Positions 22,069-30,406 are shown, counted from the stretch's first letter. The stretch: 33,352 bases of DNA from Verrucomicrobiales bacterium (GCA_005809105.1 SYLI01000084.1:1-33352); one strand, 5' to 3'. The notes: generated by a model from the letters alone, not told the origin. A program made the numbers and translations.

Positions 22069-23790
22069 ATGTTGAGGCGACTCATCACGATGCTGGCGAT
22101 GCCTGCGGCGGGCGCGTTCGGGGCGGTGGATTTTGCGAAAGACATCCAGCCGGTGCTGGAACTTCATTGCCTTAAATGCCACAGCGGCGCCAAGCCCAAG
22201 GGCGGACTGGATCTTTCCACGCGCGCGGCGGCGGTGAAGGGGGGCGAGAGTGGCAAGCCATCGCTCATCGCCGGCAAGCCCGGGCAGAGTCCCATCTACT
22301 CCACCACGTTGCTTCCCGCCAACGATGACGCGGTGATGCCACCGGCCAAGGAGACGCCGCTTGCCGCAGCCCAGAAGGCCGCGCTCCTGCGTTGGATCGA
22401 GGAGGGGGCGCCGTGGCCGGACAAGCTTGTGTTGGTGCCCGTCAAGCGTGTGGACTTCGTCAAGGATGTGCAGCCCATCCTTGAATTCAACTGCGTGGCC
22501 TGCCACCGCGAGGGCTACGACAAGGGCGGCCTGCGGCTGGATGATCGCGTGCTCGCGTTCAAAGGCGGCGAGAGCGGCAAGCCGGGAGTCACGCCGGGAA
22601 ATCCGGCCGCCAGCACGCTGTCCACCTCCACGGATGTCCCCGCCGACCACGAGCTCTTGATGCCGCCCAAGGCCAAGAACGGCCCTTTGCCCAAGGGAGA
22701 CATCGCGACGCTGCGCGATTGGGTCCAACAGGGGGCACACTGGCCGGAGGGGCTGGCGCTCAAGGCGCGCAAGAAGGAGGAAGCGGCGCCGGATGAGGAG
22801 AAGATTGTGGCCACCATTCACAAGCTCATCGAAGCGGCCCACCAGCCGGTTGCCGCCGGAGCCATGAAACCCTATGAGCAGAAGGTGCCGGGAACGCTTG
22901 TGTCCTTTGAGATGGTGCCCATCGTCGGCGGCAAGTTTCAGATGGGAAGCCCTGCGGGTGAGAAGGGGCGTGCGGAATCCGAAGGGCCGCAGCGCGCCGT
23001 GGAGATTTCGCCCTACTGGATGGGCAAGCACGAGGTGACGTGGGACGAGTACCACAAGTTCATGTACTCGGAGAAGCGGCAGGGTCTGGCCGCCGGCAGC
23101 ACGGAATTCTATCTGGACGCCGTCAGCACCCCCACCAAGCCGTATGTGAACATGGACTTTGGCATGGGCACGGGGCGGCACCCGGCGATTTCCATGACGC
23201 ATCACGCCGCCAACAAGTACTGCGAATGGCTCAGCTCCAAGACGGGCCAGTTTTACCGGCTGCCCACGGAAGCCGAGTGGGAATACGCCTGCCGCGCTGG
23301 CACCACCACGCCCTACTCATGGGGTGGGGACGCGTCGAAGATGGACGACTTCGCGTGGCACCGGAACAACAGCTTTGACAGCCTGACCTTCGAGGACCGC
23401 TACAGAAAGGTGGGCACCAAGAAACCCAACCCGTGGGGACTTCACGACATGCACGGCAACGTGGCGGAATGGTGCCTGGATCAGTTCGCGCCCTACCAGA
23501 CGGCCCGGGGCATACTGAAGGATCCGTGGGTCAAGTCCGCCAAACCCTATCCGCACGTCGCTCGCGGCGGCTCCTTTCACCGCGCCATCGCCATCGATCA
23601 CCTGCGCAGCGCCGCGCGGCTGGCCTCGCACCCCGACTGGAAGATGCAGGATCCGCAACTGCCCAAGAGCATCTGGTATCTGACCGACGCGCAATTCGTC
23701 GGGCTTCGCGTGGTGCGCCCGCTCGCGCTGCCCAGCGCGGCGGAAATGAAGGCCTGCTGGAACAGCGGCACGGAGAAGGACATTCCCTAG
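22069..23790 (+). CDS. Exported fusion of two planctomycete-type cytochrome c domains and a SUMF1 domain
   Basis: A 573-aa protein with a signal peptide (MLRRLITMLAMPAAGAFGAV). Two repeated haem domains follow. The first, ~20-118, has C34-x2-C37-H38 and an axial-ligand candidate M90 (AVMPPAKE). The second, ~128-230, has C142-x2-C145-H146 and M198 (LLMPPKAK). Both share the frame VDF-KD-QP-LE and KGGESGKP, so they arose by internal duplication. A linker of ~45 residues leads to a SUMF1 domain from ~282 (VPIVGGKFQMGSP, YWMGKHEVTWDEYHKF, YRLPTEAEWEYACRAG, GLHDMHGNVAEWCLD, ARGGSFHRA). The catalytic cysteines of true FGE are absent from RGGSFHRAIAIDHLRSAARL. It should act in the periplasm, possibly with the Tat oxidoreductase downstream. 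Confidence 0.88.
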   Translation: MLRRLITMLAMPAAGAFGAVDFAKDIQPVLELHCLKCHSGAKPKGGLDLSTRAAAVKGGESGKPSLIAGKPGQSPIYSTTLLPANDDAVMPPAKETPLAAAQKAALLRWIEEGAPWPDKLVLVPVKRVDFVKDVQPILEFNCVACHREGYDKGGLRLDDRVLAFKGGESGKPGVTPGNPAASTLSTSTDVPADHELLMPPKAKNGPLPKGDIATLRDWVQQGAHWPEGLALKARKKEEAAPDEEKIVATIHKLIEAAHQPVAAGAMKPYEQKVPGTLVSFEMVPIVGGKFQMGSPAGEKGRAESEGPQRAVEISPYWMGKHEVTWDEYHKFMYSEKRQGLAAGSTEFYLDAVSTPTKPYVNMDFGMGTGRHPAISMTHHAANKYCEWLSSKTGQFYRLPTEAEWEYACRAGTTTPYSWGGDASKMDDFAWHRNNSFDSLTFEDRYRKVGTKKPNPWGLHDMHGNVAEWCLDQFAPYQTARGILKDPWVKSAKPYPHVARGGSFHRAIAIDHLRSAARLASHPDWKMQDPQLPKSIWYLTDAQFVGLRVVRPLALPSAAEMKACWNSGTEKDIP

Positions 23791-23822
23791 CCCTTGGATT
23801 GTCCCCGCAACGCAAAGAGGAG

Positions 23823-23850
23823 TGGACAGCGGCCCTCGCCGGGCTACACT
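23823..23850 (+). promoter_or_regulatory. Possible promoter of the Tat Gfo/Idh/MocA gene
   Basis: TGGACA (23823-23828), 16 bases, TACACT (23845-23850). The start would be near 23857, 20 bases before the ATG. No Shine-Dalgarno is seen in that leader. Confidence 0.33.
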
Positions 23851-23876
23851 TTCCGCGCCTTCTCCCCAATAAAAAT

Positions 23877-25226
23877 ATGACAACGACTGCATCTGAAACT
23901 CTCACGCGCCGCAGCTTTCTGGAGTCTGCCGCAAAAACGGCTGCGGCGGGCGCGGCCTTGAGCCAGCTGCCCGTGGAACGCATGGTGCACGCCGCCGACA
24001 ATGACACCGTCACCATTGCGCTGGTGGGCTGCGGCGGGCGCGGCACCGGCGCGGCAAGCCAGGCGCTGAGCACCATGGGGCCGGTGCGGCTTGTGGCTGT
24101 GGCCGACGCCTTCAAGGATCGGCTCGAGGGCAGCCTCAACGGGCTCAAACGCCAGTTCGACAAGAAGGTGGAGGTGGGCGAGGAGCAGAAGTTTGTCGGC
24201 CTCAATGCGTACAAGGAGGCCATCAAACTGGCCGACGTTGTCATTCTCACCACGCCGCCGGGTTTCCGCCCCTATCACTTTGCCGAGGCCGTGCGGCAGG
24301 GCAAGCATGTGTTCATGGAGAAGCCCGTCGCGGTGGACGCGCATGGCGTGCGCATGGTGCTGGAGGCCGCGCAGGAGGCCAAGAAGAAGAACCTCAAGGT
24401 GGGCGTGGGCCTGCAGCGCCACCATCAGGCCGGTTATATTGAGACCGTCAAGCGCCTGCAGGATGGCGAGCTGGGCGAGATCACCTCGATGCGCAGCTAC
24501 TGGAACGGCGGCGGCGTGTGGGACCCGCGCAAGACGCGCGAGCAGGTGGGCAGTGAGCTCGAGTATCAGCTCCAAAACTGGTATTACTACGTCTGGCTCA
24601 GCGGCGACCACATCTGCGAGCAGCACATTCACAATCTCGACGTCATCAACTGGGTCAAGGGGTTCAAATACCCGGTGGCCGCGCAGGGCATGGGAGGGCG
24701 CCAGGTGCGCATCGACAAGAAATACGGCGAAATCTTCGATCACCATTTCGTCGAGTTCGAATACGCCGATGGATCGCGCAACTACAGCCAGTGCCGCCAT
24801 ATCCACGGCTGTTTTAGCAGCGTCTCCGAATACGTCACCGGCACCAAGGGCCATGCCAACGTCGGCGGCCATACGCTGGTGGACTTCAAGGGCAAGCTGC
24901 TCTGGCGCCATGAGGGGAAGGCCAAGGATCCCTATCAGGTGGAGCACGACCGACTTTTCGACGCCGTGCGAAACAACAAGCCGCACAACGAGGCCGAGCG
25001 CGGAGCCTTGAGCTCCCTCACCTCCATCCTTGGGCGGCTTGCCACCTTCACTGGCCAGCGCGTCACCTGGGATCAGGCGATGAACAGCAAGATCGTGACG
25101 ATGCCCGACGACATCGACTATGACGATGGCGTATGGAAGGGCACGCCACCCACCAAGCCCAATGCGCAGGGCGAGTATCCCATCGCGGTGCCCGGCAATC
25201 CGGAGTGGTTCAAGCGGCTCATTTGA
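23877..25226 (+). CDS. Tat-exported Gfo/Idh/MocA family oxidoreductase
   Basis: A 449-aa protein with a twin-arginine signal (LTRRSFLESAAKTAAAGAAL) and a predicted cleavage near MVHAADN. The Rossmann motif ALVGCGGRGTGAA, the family EKP motif (VFMEKPVAVDAHG), VGVGLQRHHQAGYIETVKRL and the catalytic segment GDHICEQHIHNLDVINWV follow, with a C-terminal alpha/beta domain to ~430. Such Tat-type members act on sugars in the periplasm with NAD(P) folded in before export; the substrate is unknown. The protein ends with VPGNPEWFKRLI, a typical tail of this subfamily. It follows the cytochrome/SUMF1 gene by 86 bases and overlaps the apbE start by one base (TGATG). Confidence 0.93.
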   Translation: MTTTASETLTRRSFLESAAKTAAAGAALSQLPVERMVHAADNDTVTIALVGCGGRGTGAASQALSTMGPVRLVAVADAFKDRLEGSLNGLKRQFDKKVEVGEEQKFVGLNAYKEAIKLADVVILTTPPGFRPYHFAEAVRQGKHVFMEKPVAVDAHGVRMVLEAAQEAKKKNLKVGVGLQRHHQAGYIETVKRLQDGELGEITSMRSYWNGGGVWDPRKTREQVGSELEYQLQNWYYYVWLSGDHICEQHIHNLDVINWVKGFKYPVAAQGMGGRQVRIDKKYGEIFDHHFVEFEYADGSRNYSQCRHIHGCFSSVSEYVTGTKGHANVGGHTLVDFKGKLLWRHEGKAKDPYQVEHDRLFDAVRNNKPHNEAERGALSSLTSILGRLATFTGQRVTWDQAMNSKIVTMPDDIDYDDGVWKGTPPTKPNAQGEYPIAVPGNPEWFKRLI

Positions 25227-26269
25227 TGTTCTTGGGAATGCCACCCGCCCGCGTCCGAAAGGGCGCGGGTTTTTTGTTGGCGATAATGGGAGCCTGCCTG
25301 GCGGCCTGCGTCGCGACCGATCCGCGGGCGTCTTGGAGGCGCTACCACTACACCGAGCCCGAGATGGGCACGGTGTTCGAGTTGACGTACTACGCGCCGG
25401 ATGACGCGACTGCCGAACGTGCCGGGCGCGCCGCCTTCGACCGCGTCGAGGCCCTCAATGCGCGCTTCTCAGACTACGAACCGGAGAGCGAGCTCATGCG
25501 GCTGTGCCTTCAACCCGCCGGCTCTCCCGTGCCGCTGAGCCGGGAGTTGTTTCAAATCCTCGATCAGTCCCAGGCGGTCGCCCGGGCCAGCGGTGGGGCG
25601 TTTGACATCACCGCCGGCCCGGTGGTGCACCTATGGCGCAAGAGCCGGCGCGAGCGCGCGCTGCCGCCGGCCAAGTCTCTGTTGGAGGCGCGCGAGCGAG
25701 TGGGGTTTGAGCGGCTGGAACTGGACGCTGCCGCACCCACGGCGCGGCTCAAAGTTTCAGGAATGCGGCTGGACTTGGGAGGCATCGCAAAGGGCTACGC
25801 CGCAGACGAGGCCCTGCGTGTCCTGCGCCACCACGGCATCCACAGCGCGCTGGTGGCGGCCAGCGGCGACCTCGCAGTGGGTGATCCACCGCCGGGTGCT
25901 TCTGGATGGATCGTGGGGCTTACCTCGGCTGCGGGAGACACGCCCGACCGGACGATCCTCGTCCGCAACTGCGGGGTTTCAACTTCTGGCGACACGCAGC
26001 AGTTTCTCGAATTGGGCGGCGTGAGGTACTCGCACATTGTCGATCCCCGCACGGGCTGGGCGCTGACCAATCGCATCAGCGCCACCGTCATCGCTCCCAG
26101 AGCCACCCTCAGCGACGCGCTTGCCACGGCCCTTTGTGTGCTGGGCCCTAGGCAGGGGATGGTGACGGCTGCAAAATTTCCCGGAGTGAAGGCGCGTATC
26201 GTGGTGATGGGAGCGGGCCGTCCGGAGGAAACGGTTTCGGAGGGATTCGCACCTGCCACGGCGAAATAA
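25226..26269 (+). CDS. apbE: FAD:protein FMN transferase, lipoprotein
   Basis: A 347-aa enzyme that attaches FMN to threonine residues of exported flavoproteins using FAD. The N-terminus shows basic residues (ARVRKG), a hydrophobic core (FLLAIMG) and a lipobox LAAC, so it is a predicted lipoprotein. Then come MGTVFELTYY, RFSDYEPESELMRL, GGAFDITAGPVVHLWR, LDLGGIAKGYAADEAL, SGDLAVGD, STSGDTQQF and SHIVDPRTGWAL with the metal/FAD site. The start is ATG 25226, overlapping the oxidoreductase TGA. ATG 25286 would avoid the terminator but leave too short a signal. Its flavoprotein target (Nqr/Rnf type or other) is not in the window. It converges on the PfkB gene with ten bases between the stops. Confidence 0.9.
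   Translation: MFLGMPPARVRKGAGFLLAIMGACLAACVATDPRASWRRYHYTEPEMGTVFELTYYAPDDATAERAGRAAFDRVEALNARFSDYEPESELMRLCLQPAGSPVPLSRELFQILDQSQAVARASGGAFDITAGPVVHLWRKSRRERALPPAKSLLEARERVGFERLELDAAAPTARLKVSGMRLDLGGIAKGYAADEALRVLRHHGIHSALVAASGDLAVGDPPPGASGWIVGLTSAAGDTPDRTILVRNCGVSTSGDTQQFLELGGVRYSHIVDPRTGWALTNRISATVIAPRATLSDALATALCVLGPRQGMVTAAKFPGVKARIVVMGAGRPEETVSEGFAPATAK
25248..25275 (+). terminator. Intrinsic terminator overlapping the apbE signal-peptide codons
   Basis: Arms CCCGCGTCC (25248-25256) and GGGCGCGGG (25261-25269) form a 9-bp stem (one G-U) capped by a GAAA tetraloop and followed by six Ts (25270-25275). It stands 22 bases after the oxidoreductase stop and would end that transcript, yet it lies in frame within the N-terminal region of the ApbE lipoprotein. 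Confidence 0.85.
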
Positions 26270-26279
26270 CAGGGGCCTT

Positions 26280-27299
26280 TTAGGAACACAACCGGGCGCG
26301 CATCTCCGCCACGGTGGCGGTGCCGGTCGTCCCGAGCTGATGAATCACGATGGACGCAGCGGCACCGGCCAGCTCCAGCGACTGGCGTAGTGTCGCTCCC
26401 GCCGCCTGGGCGCAGGCGAGGTTGGCCATCACGGCGTCACCAGCCCCAACGATGTCGATGGCGCCGCGCAAGGGAAGCGCCTCCACATGCTCACAGGCTC
26501 CGTCGGGGTCCGCCCCCACAAGCCCGCGTTCGGCCAATGTGACAAACACGCTTCTGCCATTGCCCCGCGCCAGCGCGCTGGCAGCCCGTTGTACTCCGGG
26601 GATGCCGTTTGCATTCGCCTCCGGGGAAAGGTGGAGCAGCTCGGTGAGGTTCATCTTGAGAATAACGGGCGGCCAGCCACGAAGGCCACGGCGGCTGTCG
26701 GCAAGAATGGGAAGTTGCGGGCATCGACCGGCCAGCACGTGAATCTGGGCGAGCACTCCGGGGGTCACGACCCCGGTGTCAGCGACATCCACCTGATCGA
26801 GCACAATCACTCCATCCACCCGATCCGACAGCGTCTGGATACTCGCCGCCAGCGCCTCCGATATCGCGGGTGGCGTGGCCGACCAATTTTTGGAATCGAG
26901 GCGGTTGAGTTCGCGGGGCGGCTTGCCGGCCTCAAGGATCAGAGGTTTGCAGTAGGTGAAGGTGCGGCGGTCGGGTGCGGTTTGAAAGTGATCGAGGCGC
27001 ACTCCGGGCAAGGTCGCCAGCGCGCGCCGCAGCTCGTAGCCTTCTCCGTCATCGCCGCAAAACCCCACCGGCCACAACTCGCCCACTCCCAGCGCGGCGA
27101 GGTTGTTGAGAATCGTGCCCGTGCCACCGGGCTGGGCACGCACGCCTACGACGTTGTGCACGGAGAGGCCCGTCTCGAGGGAGGTCTCGGCGCGCGCGGG
27201 GTCGATCTCCAGATAACGGTCCAGACAAAAATCGCCCACGAGTGCGAGTCGCAGCGCGCGGTACCGGCCTGTGAGGGCATCGAATCGACTGGAGTTCAC
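26280..27299 (-). CDS. PfkB-family sugar kinase, RfaE/HldE-kinase-like
   Basis: A 339-aa ribokinase-fold kinase. It has ALVGDFCLDRYLEID (as in the heptose-kinase N-terminus), GGTGTILNNLAALG (substrate-binding glycines), VDGVIVLDQVDVAD, ILADSRRGLRGWPPVILKMNLTELL, VFVTLAERGLVG and the anion hole with catalytic base GAGDAVMANLACA. The closest named group is the kinase domain of RfaE/HldE, which phosphorylates heptose 7-phosphate at C1; the true substrate is uncertain. No nucleotidyltransferase domain is fused. The GTG at 27299 overlaps the stop of the upstream 368-aa gene (GTGA). Confidence 0.85.
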   Translation of the reverse strand: MNSSRFDALTGRYRALRLALVGDFCLDRYLEIDPARAETSLETGLSVHNVVGVRAQPGGTGTILNNLAALGVGELWPVGFCGDDGEGYELRRALATLPGVRLDHFQTAPDRRTFTYCKPLILEAGKPPRELNRLDSKNWSATPPAISEALAASIQTLSDRVDGVIVLDQVDVADTGVVTPGVLAQIHVLAGRCPQLPILADSRRGLRGWPPVILKMNLTELLHLSPEANANGIPGVQRAASALARGNGRSVFVTLAERGLVGADPDGACEHVEALPLRGAIDIVGAGDAVMANLACAQAAGATLRQSLELAGAAASIVIHQLGTTGTATVAEMRARLCS

Positions 27300-28402
27300 T
27301 TGCTGGAAAGGGCGTGGAGCAGGCGGTGGAGGTACGTGACGTTGTCGCACTGGGCGTAATGCATCGCGCCGCCCATGCGCGCATAGCTCTTGCAGAAGCG
27401 CAGGTAGTAGGCCGGGTTGTCCCGGGGCGGCTCGCCGCGCGACCAGTCCCATTGTCCGCCATCCTGCAGATCGACCACATGGATGGAATGGCCCGCCACG
27501 ATGGGCCGGCCATCCTGCAGCCGCAGGTTATTGACGCAGCTGAGCGACTTTTCAAAAACCTGGGGCCCCATGATGGCCGAGCCCACGGAGAGCACCACGC
27601 CCTCATCGAGGCGTTCCACCGCGGCCCCAAAGAGTTGGAAATCCAAGGTGGCCGCGCGCCCCAGCACGGCTCCGTTAAACATGGGATGGTTGGAGATGAT
27701 GTCGTAGCCGATGCCCGGGTGGACGGTGTAGGGGATGTTGTACGCGAACGCCCGCGCCAGAACGCATGTGGCTTTCCACGGATGCGCCACAGGGAGTCGG
27801 CCCGGCTGCAGGCAATAGCGGCGCAGGGCCACGAGTAGCTCGGCGCGTGCGGGACTGAGCGGATGCGAAGGCTCGGCGCGCAGGGCGTCCTCCAGTTCGG
27901 CGGGCGTCGGAAGCGTGACTCCATCCTCGACCACAAAGCGACCAAGGCTTCCTCCAAATCCTTCCGGCAGCAGGGCGCCAGCGAGCAGCGCCAGATGAAT
28001 GCAGCGGCCGGTCTCGTCCCACGTGCCAAACGTGCCGGAGGCCACGTTGTCGCGCACGCTCTCGGTGGAGCGCCCGTGATGTGCCCACTCCCAATCGTGG
28101 ATGATGCCCGCGCCGTTCGTCGCCAGATGAGTGATCCATCCGCCCTCCATCATCCGATCCAAAATCCGGTGCGCGCCATTCTTGATGAGGTGCGCGCCGT
28201 AGATCAGCATCACGGTGGCGCCGCGCGCGCGGGCCGCCCGGATGTCGGCGGCCGCGCGGCCGATGAGCGCGACATTCGCATCCGAACATGGCATTGGGAT
28301 GCTGTCGGGATCGATGAGTGTTTCGGCAATTCCCGCCAGGCTGGCGCGTTGCGACAGGGGAAGGACGCGCAGACGGGTCAGATCCAACGGCTCGTGTTTC
28401 AT
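27296..28402 (-). CDS. Conserved-looking protein of unknown function, 368 aa
   Basis: I do not recognise this family with confidence. The protein has no signal peptide or membrane segment. A nucleotide-fold-like N-terminal half reads IRAARARGATVMLIYGAHLIKNGAHRILDRMMEGGWITHLATNGAGIIHDWEWAHHG when its segments are joined, with alternating strands and glycine turns. The second half has IPYTVHPGIGYDIISNHP, GVVLSVGSAIMGPQVFEKSLSC and an ending rich in His and Tyr (GGAMHYAQCDNVTYLHRLLH). By eye, TNGAGIIHDWE and VGSAIMGP recall the NAD-binding folds of deoxyhypusine-synthase-like proteins, but this is weak. It is wedged between a HAD phosphatase (TAATG overlap) and an RfaE-like kinase (GTGA overlap), so a shared sugar pathway is likely. 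Confidence 0.75.
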   Translation of the reverse strand: MKHEPLDLTRLRVLPLSQRASLAGIAETLIDPDSIPMPCSDANVALIGRAAADIRAARARGATVMLIYGAHLIKNGAHRILDRMMEGGWITHLATNGAGIIHDWEWAHHGRSTESVRDNVASGTFGTWDETGRCIHLALLAGALLPEGFGGSLGRFVVEDGVTLPTPAELEDALRAEPSHPLSPARAELLVALRRYCLQPGRLPVAHPWKATCVLARAFAYNIPYTVHPGIGYDIISNHPMFNGAVLGRAATLDFQLFGAAVERLDEGVVLSVGSAIMGPQVFEKSLSCVNNLRLQDGRPIVAGHSIHVVDLQDGGQWDWSRGEPPRDNPAYYLRFCKSYARMGGAMHYAQCDNVTYLHRLLHALSSK

Positions 28403-29226
28403 TAGCCCAGCAACGTTTCCAGAAGGGCTTCGGGTTGCCGGTAGTCGGCGATGATGAGATCGGCCCCCGCGTCCTTGAGCACCCGCGCCTTGCGAGGGTC
28501 GGGTGTGCCGCTGCCGTTGTGATGTTCATCGCTGGCGACGGCCACGGCCAGTCCACCCAGTGCCTTCGTCTCGCGGATTTCCACGGCGCCATCCCCAAAA
28601 GAAAGGAGCTGCGCGGCGCGCAGGCCGCGTTCGGAGAGCAATCGTTCGAGTGCTGCGCGCTTGGTGAACGTGCCCCCGGCATGGCTGCCCACCACCCGCC
28701 CGCCGAAAAATCGACTCAAGCCCAGCAGCGCCGCTTCCTCAATCACCCGGTGCTCAAGGGTGCCGCTGAGCACCGCAAGCTCGATGCCGCGTCCCGCAAT
28801 GAGTTGCAGCAGCGCCAGCGCATTGTGAACGATGAAGTCGGACGCGGGCGCCTTTCCATCACCAATCAAGCTCTTGCGGTGGGCGATGGCCGACTCGAGC
28901 TTTGCGTGATACGTGTCGAGCAGCGAGGAAGAATGGACCGGCTGCCGGGCCGTGCCAAAGCGTCGGGCGAATGCCTCCAGATAGTCCACCGTCGGCACGC
29001 CGTTGTGGGTGTAAATTTCATCGAACAGGCGTTCATGCCGGGCCGGCTCAGGCTCGCCCTCAATTGCCGGATAATGCGGCCGCAGCACCTCGTGCATCAT
29101 CTCCGGCCAGCCGTGGCGCAACCACGAGAGCGTGCCATCAAAGTCGAAGACGGCCAGCGCGATCTGCGGGCGCCTCGTGAGGGAACCAGCCACGAGTGGG
29201 GTGCGGGATGCGGCGGCGTTGCTCAC
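28402..29226 (-). CDS. HAD-superfamily phosphatase
   Basis: A ~274-aa HAD hydrolase. Motif I is VFDFDGTLSW with the nucleophile Asp, motif II is the Ser of LAVLSGTLEH, motif III the Lys of GGTFTKRAAL and motif IV GDGAVEIRE. The helical cap lies between residues ~35 and 110 (C1 type), as in phosphoglycolate phosphatase or beta-phosphoglucomutase relatives. It is first in the minus-strand trio with the unknown protein and the kinase, and the stop TAA overlaps the next ATG by one base. The start is uncertain: GTG 29226 is preferred, TTG 29235 is an alternative; both are preceded by TTGCAA and an AT-rich stretch but by no Shine-Dalgarno. Confidence 0.85.
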   Translation of the reverse strand: MSNAAASRTPLVAGSLTRRPQIALAVFDFDGTLSWLRHGWPEMMHEVLRPHYPAIEGEPEPARHERLFDEIYTHNGVPTVDYLEAFARRFGTARQPVHSSSLLDTYHAKLESAIAHRKSLIGDGKAPASDFIVHNALALLQLIAGRGIELAVLSGTLEHRVIEEAALLGLSRFFGGRVVGSHAGGTFTKRAALERLLSERGLRAAQLLSFGDGAVEIRETKALGGLAVAVASDEHHNGSGTPDPRKARVLKDAGADLIIADYRQPEALLETLLG

Positions 29227-29317
29227 AGAGCCCAAGAGCTAATTGCATTTGCCGGGGATTTGCAACGTGGCGCTTGCACGTTGACGCCCCCGACGCCCTG
29301 TGGAACGGTCGGCACCT

Positions 29318-30406
29318 ATGGTCGGACTCAATGGATCGCGCCGTCGATTTCTCGCTCAGATTGCCGGGGCGGGTGCGGCGGGGTTGGGGATGTTCTCCGC
29401 AAGAGGCGCGCAGCCCACGGCGCGACGCACCCGGCTGGGATTTGACAACTTTGCGGTGCGCGCGATGGGCTGGAAAGCGCCTGAGCTTATCGAGTATGCC
29501 GCGAAGCTGGGGACGGACTCGCTCTTCATTTCCGACCTCGACGCGTTTGAATCGCACGAAGAGGCGCCCGTGAAACGGGTGCGTGATCTGGCGGCCGGCC
29601 GCGGCGTGCAACTCCACATTGGCACGTGGAGCATTTGTCCGACGAGCAAGCGGTTTAACCCCAAGTGGGGCACGGCCGCAGAGCTGCTGGCGCTGGGGAT
29701 TCGCGTGGCCCGGGCAGCCGGTTCACCCGTGCTGCGCGTGGTGCTCGGGGGCGGCGACGATCGGCTGACCGAGGGGGGAATCAACGCGCGTATCAAGGAC
29801 ACCGTCGCAACCCTGAAGTCGCAGCGGAGCCTCGCGCGGGATGCCGGCGTCAAGATCGCGGTGGAGAATCACGCGGGCGATCTGCACTCGTTGGAACTGG
29901 TGAGGCTCATCGAGGAGGCGGGGCGGGACTTCGTGGGTGCCAATGTGGATTCGGGCAACGCGGTGTGGACCTTGGAAGATCCGCTGGTGAATCTGGAGAA
30001 CTTGGGCCCCTACGCGCTGACCACCAGCCTGCGCGATTCGGCTGCATGGGAGAGCGGCAACGGCGTGACGGTTCAATGGACCGCGATGGGTGAGGGGCAG
30101 GTGGATTGGAAGCGGTACTTCGCAAAAATGGCGCAGCTCTGCCCCGGCGTGCCCGTGCATATTGAGACCATCAGTGGATTTAACCGCGAACTCGCCGTAA
30201 GCAAGCCGGAGTTCTGGAACGCGTGGCCCGCGGGCAAGCCCAAGGGTTACGAGCAGTTTCTGGCCTTCGCCAAGGCGGGAAAACCCCGTGATCCGTGGAA
30301 GGCGCCCGTTGGCAAGGATGCCAAGATCGCCAGCCAAGAGTATCAAAGGGGCGACGTGGAGCGCAGCATCAAGTACTGCAAGTCGCTTGGTCTGGGGCCG
30401 CGCTGA
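29318..30406 (+). CDS. Tat-exported xylose-isomerase-like TIM-barrel protein (sugar phosphate isomerase/epimerase family)
   Basis: A 362-aa protein with a twin-arginine signal (SRRRFLAQIAGAGAAGLG) followed by an AP endonuclease 2/xylose-isomerase-like barrel (PF01261). Conserved pieces are LGFDNFAVRAMGWKAPELIE, FISDLDAFESHEE, GTWSICPTS, VKIAVENHAGDLHSLEL with a probable metal-binding glutamate, ANVDSGNAVWTLEDPL and VHIETISGF. The exact reaction (epimerase, isomerase or lyase on a sugar) is not determined by these motifs. The next gene is a close paralogue without the signal. ATG 29318 is chosen; an in-frame GTG at 29300 is an alternative. Confidence 0.85.
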   Translation: MVGLNGSRRRFLAQIAGAGAAGLGMFSARGAQPTARRTRLGFDNFAVRAMGWKAPELIEYAAKLGTDSLFISDLDAFESHEEAPVKRVRDLAAGRGVQLHIGTWSICPTSKRFNPKWGTAAELLALGIRVARAAGSPVLRVVLGGGDDRLTEGGINARIKDTVATLKSQRSLARDAGVKIAVENHAGDLHSLELVRLIEEAGRDFVGANVDSGNAVWTLEDPLVNLENLGPYALTTSLRDSAAWESGNGVTVQWTAMGEGQVDWKRYFAKMAQLCPGVPVHIETISGFNRELAVSKPEFWNAWPAGKPKGYEQFLAFAKAGKPRDPWKAPVGKDAKIASQEYQRGDVERSIKYCKSLGLGPR

